A program made the position numbers and the translations under genes. Of a stretch of 64,000 bases of DNA, positions 12,070 through 24,086 are shown in pieces. The stretch is from Brachionus rotundiformis. Lineage: Eukaryota > Rotifera > Eurotatoria > Ploima > Brachionidae. The stretch covers positions 465,521 through 529,520 of the forward strand of contig JAESIW010000124.1 in NCBI GenBank assembly GCA_016802295.1. The letters are read 5' to 3'. Below the pieces are notes generated by a model. It was not told the DNA's origin, ran no database searches, and saw nothing but the letters and a program-made list of their open reading frames with translations. Within the stretch, counting starts at the first letter, position 1; every line of letters starts with the position of its first letter.

Positions 12070-13933
12070 ATGGCTCGAGTAGATAGGTTCAAGAATGGAT
12101 TTTTGGGATTTTTTGTCTACTCAACAGTTAGGTCAGCGACCATAAAGTCGCACAGAGTCGGAATCGCCTACAGACTAGCTCAATTCATTCTATTAATTTA
12201 TATAATTGGATGGGAGCTTATATACAAAAAGGGTTACCAAGCATTCGACAGTGTGTCAAGCTCAGTGACCACCAAAGTCAAGGGTCAAGGCTTTGTGCCA
12301 ATAAATGCGTCTATTGATCGATCAGTGGACAAAAGTGACCCGTTTTATTACCAAAAGCTGTTCGCGTTTGATCTCAACAAAACTTACAGGCTTTTGGACA
12401 CGGCTGATTATGTTGTACCACCAAACGAGTACAACAGCATTTTCATAATGAGCAATTTCATCGAGACCACGCAGACCCAAGGTCGCTGTGATGAGGTAAA
12501 TTTTTTAGTCAAATTAATTAAATAATTAAAAAAAATATTAAGATAATTTTTATCATTTATTAGTCAGGAAAAGAATATAAATTTGTAATATCTTTTTAAA
12601 ATAAATAATAAAATTTAAAAACTCAACTAACTCATTTTAAATTATTTTGGTAATGGGAAAAAGATTTATATTTTTCGAAAATTTATTTATCATTAGTAGT
12701 AATTATTTACTCAAAACAAAAGCTATATTGTTATCAAATTGGAATAAAATTTCATGCTATTTTACTTTTAGGAAGTAACTAAACCAAAAGCCAAATGCCT
12801 AAACGATGAAGATTGTTTGGCACTTGGTGATGCAACAAACAGCTGGAATGGTAATTAATATTCTTACAAAGTGAAAAATTATCTAATTAAATCATTTAAG
12901 GAATTCCAACTGGGCGATGCATTAATTCTACAACAACTCCCGGTGTAAATGTTTGTGAAGTATTGAGCTTTTTTCTAAAGGTTAAAATAAAAAGTTAAAT
13001 TTCTATCCAAAACCAAGATCAAGGCCTGGTGCCCTACAGAGCATGAAGATTCCAGAAATGAAGACCATTTGATCAGAAATGTACTCAATTACACAATTTT
13101 TATCAAAAATGATATTGAATTTAAAAAATTCTACAAAAAACAGTAATTTAATAAAATTAATTAAAAATAATAATAAACGTGTATCAACCATAAAATCTGT
13201 TATTTACAGAAGAAATATTCTTCCGTTCATTACCAATAAGTATATATCAAGATGTAATTATCATCAAACAATTGGTAATAAAAATATTTTTATTTTTTAT
13301 AACTTAAGATAACAAATTTAGAAATTAAAATATCTTTTGTAATGTTTTAATTTTAATTTTCAGACCCGTACTGTCCGGTGTTCCAAGTTGACTACATAAT
13401 GACGCTGGCCGAGCCAGAAGAAGAGCAAAAGTACCGCATGTTGTACAAGGTATGCGGATTATTATCCTCCCTAGCTATTTATCCCAAGCTTAATAATTAA
13501 TTCTTGCCAGGGTGGCGTTATAGTTATAGAAATAATTTGGAATTGTGACTTTGATTTTAATGACAAGTGCCTTCCAAAGTTTGAGTTTAGGAGATTTGAT
13601 GCCAAAGAAACCAAGACAGCCACCGGATTCAACTTCAGATTTGCCAATAGATTCAGGATTGACGGAGTCGAGTACCGGACATTGTACAAAGCTTATGGGC
13701 TCAGATTTATCATAAATGTGTCCGGAACAGCCGGAAAGTTCAACATAGTACCTTTGATGATGACTATTGGAGCTGGTCTCGGTCTCATGAGTATAAGTGT
13801 CATTGTGGCTGATTGTGTAATGCTTCATTGTACCAAAAATAAGACTCTTTACCAAAAAATAAAGGAGGGAGAGCTTAAAAAAGATCTAATGGCCGGCACA
13901 ACCACAACTTCAACTCTCTACAATGATAATTAA
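12070..13933 (+). CDS. P2X-B: ATP-gated cation channel, 7 exons
   Basis: P2X receptor subunit, 420 residues from exons 12070-12495, 12772-12850, 12901-12959, 13018-13142, 13210-13274, 13364-13449 and 13511-13933, all GT-AG with phases that close. It carries STVRSA (PKC-type TxR), TM1 about 30-50, GWEL, VTTKVKG, DTADYVVPPNEYNS, SWNGIPTGRC, AWCP, DPYCP, GFNFRFANRF, YKAYGLRF, TM2 (GAGLGLMSISVIVADC) and YQKIK behind it. Ten ectodomain cysteines. Unlike A and D, the first 142 residues sit in one exon. Introns inside WN|GI and at the DPYC site are not shared by C or E, so this copy is the most intron-rich of its subfamily. It ends in a Thr-rich cytoplasmic tail. It should form homo- or heterotrimers with its neighbours; that is inferred. 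Confidence 0.92.
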
Positions 13934-14399
13934 ACACTGTATTTTAACATTTTATTAGACTTATTATATTTAAAATAAATTTTTTTGTACATAATTTTTT
14001 TATCTTAATAAATAAAGATCTAATTTTTAAAAAATTAAAAGATTGAACGATAAAAAGATTGAATTGAGCGCTTCGATTTTTAAATTGAATTTAAACAATC
14101 AAGTGTTAATAATTATTTTTATTTAAAAAAAAATTCTTTGCGTTTTAATTAATTAAATAAATTTTTTACAATTAGCTTAAATAATTAATTAATCAATCGC
14201 AAACATGAGATTATTCTGACTTCTTTTCAAGATATTTTATTAAAGTACTTACACAATTAAATATTTATTAATATTTCTATTAGACTCAGATGTAATCAAA
14301 AAAACAAACTTTAAAAAAAAATAAAAAAATATTAAAAAAATCGATTTTATTTTATGCAATCTAGATGTATTATTGTCCCAATCTGCACAATACAGAACC

Positions 14400-14810
14400 A
14401 ATTTTCTTCCAAGATATTTTTAAATTTTTCTGACAGGAAATTTGAGAACATACAGTACCGAACTAAAAGCATCTTCATAACGTACCAACTGTAGGAAGTG
14501 AATTTAAAAATTCCATTCTTCAAATAATAAAAAAAATATTAAGAATTTTAAAAAAGCTTTAAATTGTTTAATATTTTTTTCTTTGGAATTTGTTTTCTCA
14601 CTCTTGATTTGATATTATATCCTTTTAAATTGTGATTATGAATTCCCTGTTGACTTTTTTCCAACCTTTGTTTATTTTGTAACACTCAATCAGGTCTCCT
14701 CTTAATTTCCTTTTTTTCTAAATATGCTTTTCCTAATCTTATTAGTCTTTCACCATGCTTTCTTTGAACTTTTTGTATCTGATTTTTCTACTTAAATTAT
14801 TAAAAACTTC
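14400..14810 (-). mobile_element. LINE (non-LTR) reverse transcriptase, C-terminal remnant
   Basis: The minus strand shows QKVQRKHGERL, then after a frameshift RGDLIECYKINKGWKKVN and EWN with NSLPTV. These match the conserved region after the RT domain in CR1/Jockey-type LINEs (QRRATK...RRLRGDLIEMYKI...WNSLP). Frames shift repeatedly, so it is dead. Family by pattern only. Confidence 0.6.
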
Positions 14811-15039
14811 ATAATTTGTTGATTGGAATGCAATTAAATGGTAAAATCCGAAGCCAAAGGGAAAACCTTTGAATAGTTTCCAGAAATTCTACTGGACCAG
14901 AGTCAAAAGTCAAAGTCAAATTTTACTTGGATGATATACACTTACCATAAGATCACGGTCAAGCACATTTTTACAACACATGAAGGCTAGTTTTTATTAC
15001 AGATCTCAGTCGTTTTAGTTTAATAACTACTAATAGTAA

Positions 15040-15725
15040 TTTATACACTTGTGCATGAAGTTTGGAGTTACCAGACTTTAAGCAATCTTTCAAAATTCTA
15101 TCCAATTTTTTTTTTAAAAAGTCAATTGTTTTTGATTCTATCACTTCATTTGTTAATTGGTTCCAATCACTAACAACTTTTAGGTTTAGTCTTTTAAGTC
15201 TCTCTTTTTAGGTCGTTTAAGTGTGTCTATATCTTTCTTCAGGTATGGATTCCATACTGAGACAGCATATTCAAGATAGGGTCGAACAAGACTTGTGTAC
15301 ATTTTTTTAATATTAGTGTTATCATGGTTGTTGAAACCATTTAAAATTGTCTTACAACTCTTGTAGCTCTTTCCGATGACGCACTTATTTGTTTACACCA
15401 TTTCATATCGGTTTTTACTATGACTCCTAGATTTTTCTGCTCAAAAGTTTCGGTCAACTTGTGAACTTCATTCTCTTTTTTTATTTGTTTTATTCACGTT
15501 TGGTTTTTCTGTCAATATGCATCACTTCACATTTCTCAATATTGAGATACACTTACCATAGTGCACCATTCTTAAAGACTATTAATATCGTAATTGCACT
15601 TTCCTCATCTTTTCATTTTCTTCATCAAATATACAATATATCTTGCAGTCATTCGCATACAGAGAACATCTCTCCATGAATATATCTGGAAAGTCATTAA
15701 TAATATAAACAAAGAGAACTGGGTT
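15040..15725 (-). mobile_element. LINE reverse transcriptase remnant
   Basis: Minus-strand reading shows PVLFVYIINDFPDIF followed by SLYANDCKIY in place of YADD, then NIEKCEVMHID, then SLVRPYLEYAVSVWNPYLKK, and VVSDWNQLTNEVIESKTIDF. These are RT core and C-terminal boxes of a CR1-like LINE in order, interrupted by frameshifts, stops and a deletion after NPYLKK. The catalytic YADD is altered to YAND. Confidence 0.75.
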
Positions 15726-18289
15726 TATTTCTCAGTAAATAATCTTTTAAAAATAAAGAAGATGTCAAGATAGCTTTTGATATATTTTGTTATAATTTTA
15801 TTTATTTATAAATTTTACAAAAAATTGTTTGTTCAATTATTCATTATGTAAAATTCGATAAAATGCGTCATACTTTTATACGAATTGAATTAATAAGAAC
15901 TGTTAATAAATTTTTAAACAATATCAATCATTTTCAAAAATCATGTCAAACTGATTATCAATTTTTGTCTAAAAAACTTGTTATTCTTTTAATAAAATGA
16001 GATTTAAATTTAAAACCAGGAATAGTGAATATCTGCAGTTATTTAATTCATTTTTTCCCATGTACCAAGATACAAAATTTTAAATTGTTAATAATTTTAG
16101 AATTTGCTTTTTTTGAGAAAGGAACTAGCTGGAAATTATCATCCCAGAATGTCTTGGCATTACCAAAATTTTTTCTTCTGTAATAAACAAAATGAGAAAA
16201 AATCATAGATGAAAAATTACATACCAAGCTAGAACTACTTATTTTGATTAATTATCTCCTAGTTGAGCATTTGCTTCAAAAATTTTTATATAAATTAAAA
16301 TGATTTATTTTCACTACAAAAATATTATCACTTATCTATTTTGAGATTTTCTTTCTAATTTTTGCGCATTTTTTTCAGGGCATTTCAGCAAATTTTCTTA
16401 ATAAAAAATTCTACCGATTATTATTTTAATTTTAAATCTCGTAAACAAAAAATGTCATTTAATAATTTTTGTTTAATTTTTTGCTTTCAGGCAAATTCCT
16501 CTAGTTATAAATAGTTTAATTGCGCAAAAATTTAATTTGTGGTTACCAGGAACCAACCGAAACCATTAGCTTCAGTGCTTTTCTTTATTCCATTAACTCT
16601 TACTAGCATTTGGGCTTATGTAAAGAAATGATAGAAAAATTAATCAGTTGGAGTTTGGATAACATTTGTTGAAATTGATAGCAAAGCATAAATTAATTTT
16701 TTTAAGAATTGATTAGTTAGATAAACCTATATTGTAGTTAATTTAAGAGAGAATATTAGCAAACAATTTTAAGCAAATTTTATTGAATTTTTTCCAAAAA
16801 TTGGATGCATTTTGCTTTTAAAATATTTGCACCAATTTCGTGTTTTCAACTAACTTAATATTTTTCTAATAAACAATACTTTATTATTGTAAAGGAATAT
16901 TAAAAAAAATAATTTTTTTTATTAAAAAATATTTTCAAGCAAAAGTTTTAAAATAATCGATTATATTATTTCAATAGAAAACATACTTTTATATTTATTT
17001 TATTTATTAGTAAATATATTTGTCAACAAGTCTCTTGACGACAAGTGCCGCATTTTCAGGTGATTAATTTGGGACTTAAATATCCAGTAAATTGTTTTAG
17101 TATTTATTTTTTGAACTTTTAATAATTTTTTTGCTTATAAGCCAATAATCAATTTAGAGGATAATAACTATTGAAAATTTTATCTTTTATAATTAGTAGC
17201 ATATACTTACTGAGTCAAAAGAGTGATTTGTTCTTAATCTTTCTTTAAAAGCCTTGTTTTCAATAAATTATTTTCAAAGTACTATTTTATTATAAATAAA
17301 AAAATCTCAAATGAAAATATTAAAGTAGTTTAAGTTAATATCATTATTTATCTTTTCAACTCAACTCAACTTTCAACATCGCTTGATACAAAAAAAAAGT
17401 CACTTATTGATTTAATAAACTTTTGTTCTATTTATTTATGCTCCTTTTATTAATTTTAAATATTTGGTTCTGTATCTTAAAAAGCATTATTTTACCATCT
17501 ATCTATTGTTTAAACACGTTTGTTTGATTTATTTTTTGTAATTATATAATAAATGGATAACTCTATCTTCATTTATTTATTCTCTTAGCTATATATATTT
17601 TGCCATATTTCAGCCTGCACCTTTCATACGGTCAAGTTGATTTTTTCAGGTAGAAAAAAATTATTAATTTAGCTAAAATTTTAATTTAAATTTACTTTTA
17701 ATTTATTCAGAATTAAGAACAGATTATACAATTTAATAAAAAGTTAATTTTATTTAACTAATTAAATTCTTAAATTTAAATAGTTAGCAAGTCTCTTTTA
17801 TTATTTTGAGAATTGACTAGTGTCAATCTATTCTTGCCCTAAACCAATTTACTCTTGTGTAATATTTAGAAAGAGAGTTCCATAATTTAGTGCTCTTTTC
17901 CAGGACATGTCATAAATCTCCAACTTTTGTACAATCTTTAGATGTTTGAAAAAAGCTTATTTAAAAAAAAAGTATCTAAATTGGTCAAAAAAAATTCCAA
18001 ACAGTGGTAGGTGTTCTCAAAAATAGTTTTTATGTAAAAAAAAGTAAAGAATATAATCCATCAAATTCATGTAAGGATCATCAGTCAAGTAAATTTTTTT
18101 GATCTAATAGGAATTTTAAATTTATTACTTGTACATGAATTTGGATAAATTTTTGTAAAAGAGATATTTTAAATTTCTTTTTTAAACATTTTTTAATTCT
18201 ATTTTTTTTGCTAAGCGTATTAAATAAAAGTCTTGAATTAGTTAAAATCTGTAGAAACTTGCACAAATCACCATTATTATAAAAAAAAC

Positions 18290-18700
18290 GATTATAGACC
18301 AGTTAGTATGTGTAGTTTCTCAGAAAAAAGTTTCGAGAGGATGAGAAAGTGTTAAAAAAGACCAGGCAGGTTTTAGGAAAAATAGACGTACTGCAGATAA
18401 TTTATTCTTTCTTATTCAAAAAGGAGTATAGTCTTTTAATAGTCAAAAAAGTTTGTTCACTTTTGTTGATATGTCAAAGGCCTTTGCGACAAAGTTGATT
18501 GAAGCGGATGTACCTTAGGGTTCAGTATTGAACCCTTTTCTTTTCAAAATATTTGTTAATGATATACCAAAAAAAGATAGTCCAGATAACAATTTCTCAC
18601 TTTTGCTGATGATCTTGTCACTTTCTTTTAAAACAGTTTTATAAAAAAAAAAAATTTAAAATAAAAGGATAAAATTTAGATAAGATCATTGGAAACATTT
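18290..18700 (+). mobile_element. LINE reverse transcriptase, N-terminal part, degenerate
   Basis: Plus-strand frames show RPVSMCSFSEKSFERM (compare NYRPISLLS...KIFER), GFRKN-like remnants, a KAF-like motif, then GSVLNPFLFKIFVNDI and FADDLV. The RT palm boxes are in order but split by stops and frameshifts. Dead copy. Confidence 0.7.
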
Positions 18701-19955
18701 GAACGATAAGTGATTCATTATTAATTAAAAAAGTAGAATATAAAATTTATAAATGAAAATTATGATTATTTAATTATATCCTCATTGCTAGATTTGGATA
18801 GGTTTAAAATTAAATCAACAATTAATTTTCCATTTAATAAACTTAAAATTATCTTCAAGTGGAAAAGAATGTCTAATTTTACATAAAAAAATTTACTTGA
18901 ATCTTATAAAATAAAATTAGTATAATTAAATTTTGATTTTCATTTAATATAAAAAAGCTTCTAGATTTAAGTTTTAAACTTTTAGCATTGTATCTTGGTC
19001 ACTTAAGTATCTATTTTGAATGATTAATTTTTCCAGAAAAATAAATTATTAATCAATTAAATTATCAATTCTAGAAAAATGCGGTATTAGTTCAACTATA
19101 ACAATATAATTTATAAATAAAAGTATTTACTTAATTTGCTTTCTTTTCAAAAGTAAAAAAGAATAAAAAAAGAATAGCTTTTAAGATTGCTGATCTTTTT
19201 TTATTCACAAACGATGCCAAATATTTCGTTTTTTTAACAAAAAAATAGATTAGATCAAGAAATAAGACTTATGGTTGCCAGGTATATTCAGATTGGCCAA
19301 GCATTAATTTTTAAAAACTCCTACAATTGATAAATTATATTTTGTTTTGTTTCAATAAGAAATATTGATCAGAAACAGTTTTTAAGATTTGCTGCTTGGA
19401 ATTTATTACCACAAAATTGGTTCAGGAGATCAAGAATCTTAAAAACCAACAGAAAGTAGCCAAGTTAGAACCTTTAAGAAGATAAAAGGCTTTTTTTAGA
19501 ATCACGAAAGCTCAGCAATGTGACACAACCGTATCATCCTTCAGAAGGTATCTCTATAATCTTGCCAAAATAAAACTTATAGCTAAAAAATTGTTTAAAA
19601 TTTAACTTTTTTAAGATTATATGTTCGATTGATAATTTAATATTTATTAGCTTAAAAATACAATTTATTTTTAAATATCTTTATTTTTACGTCATTAGAT
19701 ATGTCATTTCTTGGGAGAATATAATCACTTCATATCTAATAAAAATAATAAATCAAGTGATTTTTTAAATTGATAAATAAGAAGTAAATTTTTTAAAGTT
19801 GCCTCATCCAATTTTAGAAATAATTAATCTCATTATTCTTGTTAATAATAAAATTTACTTAATTATTGTAATAAATTTTTTTTATTTTTTAAACAGATGT
19901 TTAGAATAAATTGCCAAGAGATGGATGCTTTTGAAATATGATTTGAGCTCAAACC

Positions 19956-22900
19956 ATGTCGAAAAACAAAAGCAAGTGTCCTAATTTGTTATCATCAAAA
20001 TGTGGTAGCTTTATAACTTACTCAACTGATCGGTCGGCATCAATCAAGAGCTTTAAAGTTGGCTTTGTCTATCGGATAGTTCAAATTTTAATTTTGTCTT
20101 ACATTTTTGGCTGGGAACTGTACCATAATAAAGGCTATCAAATATTTGATTCAGTGTCAAGTGCAGTAACTACCAAAGTAAAGGGCCAAGGCTTTATTCC
20201 GCTCAATTCTACCATAAATTTTGATTTAAAAGAACAAGAGTCAACTTTTCTGGACAAATTTTACCATCTTAAATCTGGCCAGGACTATAGAATGATGGAC
20301 ACTGCCGATTATGTAATTCCGCCAAATGAGTACAACTCAGTTTTTATCATGACAAATTTTTTAAAAACTAAACAGCACCAAGACAAATGTCCTGAGGTAA
20401 GGAAAAATGTTATTTGTCTTAATTTAAATTAAGATATTAATTTTTGAATAAAAAAATTTATTTTTAAAATTATAAATTTATCGTATCTTGAGATTTGGTA
20501 AAATAGAACAGAACAAGATGTTAAGCAATCTTTTGACTTTTGAAAACTTTGGTATTAGCCGTGATTATGAAATAGACAATTTTTCAATTGTGTCATTTAT
20601 TTAAATCTAATTATTAAGTTTTAACTTCTTACATATGTCAAAAGGAAGAAACTTGATAAATAAAGAGAAATTTTCTCAATTAAATTTAAAAAGTAGTAAA
20701 ACTAGATTATAATTTATAATTTATAATAGACTAAATTTTAAGTAAAAATCAACATTTGCCTATTAAAACCAAATGTTCAATGATAAAATTAATTTAAATA
20801 TGGGAAATGGCTCTGTTATTAAAATTTTTTGATTAATTACTTATTAAAATTAGATCATTCAGAAGCAATTTTTGTAGGGTTTTTTTGAACCATCAAATTA
20901 TATGTGATTATGTAATATTCAGAATCGCCTCAGTGTAAGAAGATTGGCAAGGGTCTGAATTACTATAAACCTCATTATTTAGTCGGATCATTCACAAGTA
21001 TCTTTTATCTCACCAAAGCTGAACCAATTCCATAAGAGTGCAGTTAAGTGCAGGGATCTGATGGGTTCTACCCTCTTTATGTTATTAAATCAAAACTAGT
21101 GTTGTCATAAAGTCAAAATGAACTTGAAATTTAATTTTTTAAAAGTTAAGTCATCTTAAATGACTTGAAAAATGGCAAAATACTGATATAAGATGAGAAA
21201 CTATAAATTTTAGAAGAGATTTTAAGGTTCGGGCAGGGTTAGGTTGTTATTATAATTTCAATATAAATAAAAAGGATTCATAAAGTTGAATCTTTTAGTC
21301 ATTTGAACATAAGCAACAACAACTCTAGGAATTCTGTCTGTTGGCATTCTAAAAACCTGACCAAGCCACTTAAGTCGTCTTCTCCTTATTATGTTGCAGA
21401 TTGGCTCGGACCTTGATCTGTTGTAAAGCTCTCCATTTGTAATAACTTTCGGATAGAAGATTCTCACAATTTTTCGTAGGCAATTGTTATGAATACTATG
21501 ATCTCTTGAAGATCACTGTCAGTCATTCTCCAGCATTCAGATCCATACAACAACACAGATTTGACAAGACTACTATAAAGATGTATTTTAGTCCTCAGTC
21601 GAAAGAATGACGATTTCCGCATATGCCTTAATTTGAAGAAAGCAGTTCTGGCCTCTGTTAATCTGTTTCGAATGTCCTCTTTAGAGCCACCATTTTTGCT
21701 AATCACGCTCCCTAGATATGTAAAGCTGTCGACGCATTTAATACTTTCAATTCCAACAGAAATTGGTGCATTGAGTCTCTTGTTTATGCACATAATTTCT
21801 GTTTTCCGGTGTTTATCACTAGGCCAACATATAAGTGTTGCATTTCAGCTTCTTGGTCTTTTCCCTCCTATGGTTCTCCATCTGTGATATTATGGCAATA
21901 TCATCCGCAAAATCAAAATCTTAGGGATTTTCCATTTGGCCCAGAGGCGTTCCCCACTAAATGCCAGTTCGCTGTCCTTCAGTAAATTTATTGACTTAAC
22001 TTAACAAATTTATATTGAAATTACATAAAAATAATTTTCTTTAGCTAAAATAGACTTAACTGAGACTTATAAATTTCAAAAAAAAATGTTTTTGGCCAAT
22101 TTTATTAAACGCAAAACTCTAAAATAAAGAAAGTAAAGGCTACAATTTGTTTACTTGTTTCAGAATACATATATCTTATATGGGTCTGTGGGATAATCCT
22201 ATAATTAGAAACAAAATAACTAAAAAAAGGCTTAATTTTCAGCTTTGTTCTAAAATTTCAGTTCAACATAAAAAATTTGCTTCTAAAAAAACTTCTGATT
22301 ATGACGTAAAATTTTGTGCTTTTTCAGTAAATATTTTGTTTGACCGGTGTTTATGGAGTAATTATTTAGATATACCTCTCAGAAGACATACTACCTTGCT
22401 CAAGTCCTGGTGTCATTAGACCTCAATTATTTTGTTTGTACCAAAGTTTAAATATTATCTTCAATTAAATTTTATTTTATAATAACAAACTAAAATCTAC
22501 TTATTTGCTTAATATTTATAAAATTTTCATCTCTGCAAAATTAGGAGTCAACCAAGTTTAAAGCAAAGTGCAGCGTTGACCAAGATTGCCAAAATTTAGG
22601 ATCAGCTTTGAACTCCTGGAATGGTATACCGACTGGAAGATGTGTGCCTAAATATCCCGGATCAGATCTTAAAGTTTGTGAGGTAGCCAATTTTAAAATT
22701 TGCTTAATCATTTAATTAGATCACTTACTAAATTTGAAGATATTTGCATGGTGTCCTGTTGAAGATGAAAATATCAGAAACGAAGACTTTTTGGTCAGAA
22801 ATGTGCTTAATTTCACAATTTTTATCAAAAATGATATAGAATTTAAGAAATTTGGAAAAAAAATGTAATTGTACCAAACTATTTTTTCTTATTTTTTTAA

Positions 22901-23476
22901 AAAAATTTCTCAACCAGACGTAATATACAGCCATATCACACAAACAAATACTTACAAACTTGTGAATACCATAGAGAAAATGATCCATACTGTCCAATTT
23001 TCCAGCTCAATTACGTCCTAAGCCTGGCCGAGAATGACCCGAAAGAAATTTATCTAATGATGATCAAAGGTGGTGTCATTTTGATCGAAATAATATGGAA
23101 CTGTGACTTTGATTTTGAGTTATCGTGTTTGCCAAAGTACCATTTTCACCGCTTTGACTCTAAACATACAGACACAGCAACTGGTTTTAATTTTCGGTTT
23201 GCCAATAGATTCAGAGAAAATGGATCTCAAGTTAGGGAACTTTACAAAGCTTATGGTCTCAGATTTATCGTAAATGTCTCAGGAACTGGTGGAAAATTCA
23301 ATATTGTGCCATTAATGCTGACTATAGGTGCTGGTATAGGTCTCATGAGTATAAGTGTCATACTGGCTGATTGTGTCCTGCTGCATTGTACCAAAAAGAA
23401 AAGATTTTATCAAGAGATAAAAGAGCTAGATGTTGACACAATGTTGAATTCAAATTTAAGAATTGCTCGCCTTTGA
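19956..23476 (+). CDS. P2X-C: ATP-gated cation channel, 4 exons
   Basis: P2X receptor subunit, 420 residues from exons 19956-20396, 22545-22682, 22740-22864 and 22918-23476. Seen: STDRSA (TxR with Asp in the middle), TM1 about 33-55, GWEL, VTTKVKG, DTADYVIPPNEYNS, SWNGIPTGRC, AWCP, DPYCP, GFNFRFANRF, YKAYGLRF, TM2 (GAGIGLMSISVILADC), YQEIK. The ATP-binding lysines, NFR and cysteine pattern are intact. Intron 1 is 2.1 kb, far larger than the 50-60 bp norm here, because it holds an antisense LINE reverse-transcriptase remnant. B's introns at WN|GI, at DPYC and before GGV are absent, so exon 4 is one block to the stop. Closest to B and E by sequence. An alternative start upstream is unlikely because the N-terminus lines up with B. 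Confidence 0.92.
20397..22544 (+). other. P2X-C intron 1 (2.1 kb)
   Basis: A GT-AG intron about 40 times longer than most here; the length is explained partly by a LINE insertion (21258-21960, minus strand). An open frame at 22147-22419 has no recognised motif and is not called. Confidence 0.8.
21258..21960 (-). mobile_element. LINE reverse transcriptase fragment inside P2X-C intron
   Basis: On the minus strand: DFDFADDIAIISQMENH (catalytic ADD), then after a decayed stretch VGIESIKCVDSFTYLGSVIS, NRLTEARTAFFKLRHM, KSVLLYGSECWRM, a frameshift near 21465, and RRRRLKWLGQVFRM. This is the conserved second half of a LINE RT (ADDI...YLGS...LLYGSE.W...RRLRWLGHVLRM). Stops and one clear frameshift show it is dead. 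Antisense to its host gene. Confidence 0.85.
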
Positions 23477-24086
23477 TACTGTTACTCAATGAAATATTAT
23501 TCTTTTTTTTTTTATTTAAAATTATTTAGAAATTTTATAGATAAATTTTCGTTTATTTATTTTTATTCTTGACTTAATTATAACTTTTAAATTATAAAAA
23601 ATTATAAAGCTTTTTTCTGATAATTCAATTCTAAGCAAATATTTTGTTGTCTAATATTCCTTTTAAATTAGTTATAAAAATTAGATAAACAGTTTTTAAT
23701 ATTTAAACATTTTTTACAATAAAAGATACTAATAATATATCAAAATAATTTCAGAAAATTCTCCAAGACCCAGATAACTAAAGACATTTAATAATCTCAT
23801 CTAAAAGCACCAATGTAAACCAATGGTTTTAAGCTTTTTATTACTGTCTGGACAATTTTTGTTACAAAACACATATTAAGATAAGCTAAATTTAGACTCA
23901 TTTTCATAAGCTTAAAAATTTAATTATTTTTAAACAGATAAATTATTCAATATTAAACAGTATCATTTTTGATTACGTAAAAATAATCTGTAAAAAAATT
24001 TAATTGAAATAACAATCAATTAATCAAATTTCATTTAAATATTTAATGATATAAATTCTAAATAATAGACACAAAATTTTATTAAA
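23477..24086. other. P2X-C 3' flank and receptor leader
   Basis: About 600 bases of AT-rich DNA between two + strand genes. Several A/T-rich polyadenylation-like motifs; nothing else seen. Confidence 0.5.

Larger units (their letters stand above)
13934..19955. other. Intergenic region with LINE remnants
   Basis: Between P2X-B and P2X-C. Three LINE fragments are annotated separately. The stretch 15726-18289 is AT-rich and I see nothing in it. A weak coding-like run near 19360-19620 was not identified. Confidence 0.5.

Noticed and set aside
18081..18266. Minus-strand Lys-rich 61-codon frame
   Set aside because: Low complexity, in AT-rich DNA next to a plus-strand LINE fragment, with no motif.
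19360..19620. Coding-like run with AAWNLLPQNWFRRS and SSFRRYLYNLAK
   Set aside because: It is broken by a stop and matches no family I can name. It may be transposon debris, but the evidence is too thin for a feature.
22147..22419. A 90-codon open frame inside P2X-C intron 1
   Set aside because: No recognisable motif, no start context, and it lies in a spliced-out intron with transposon debris.
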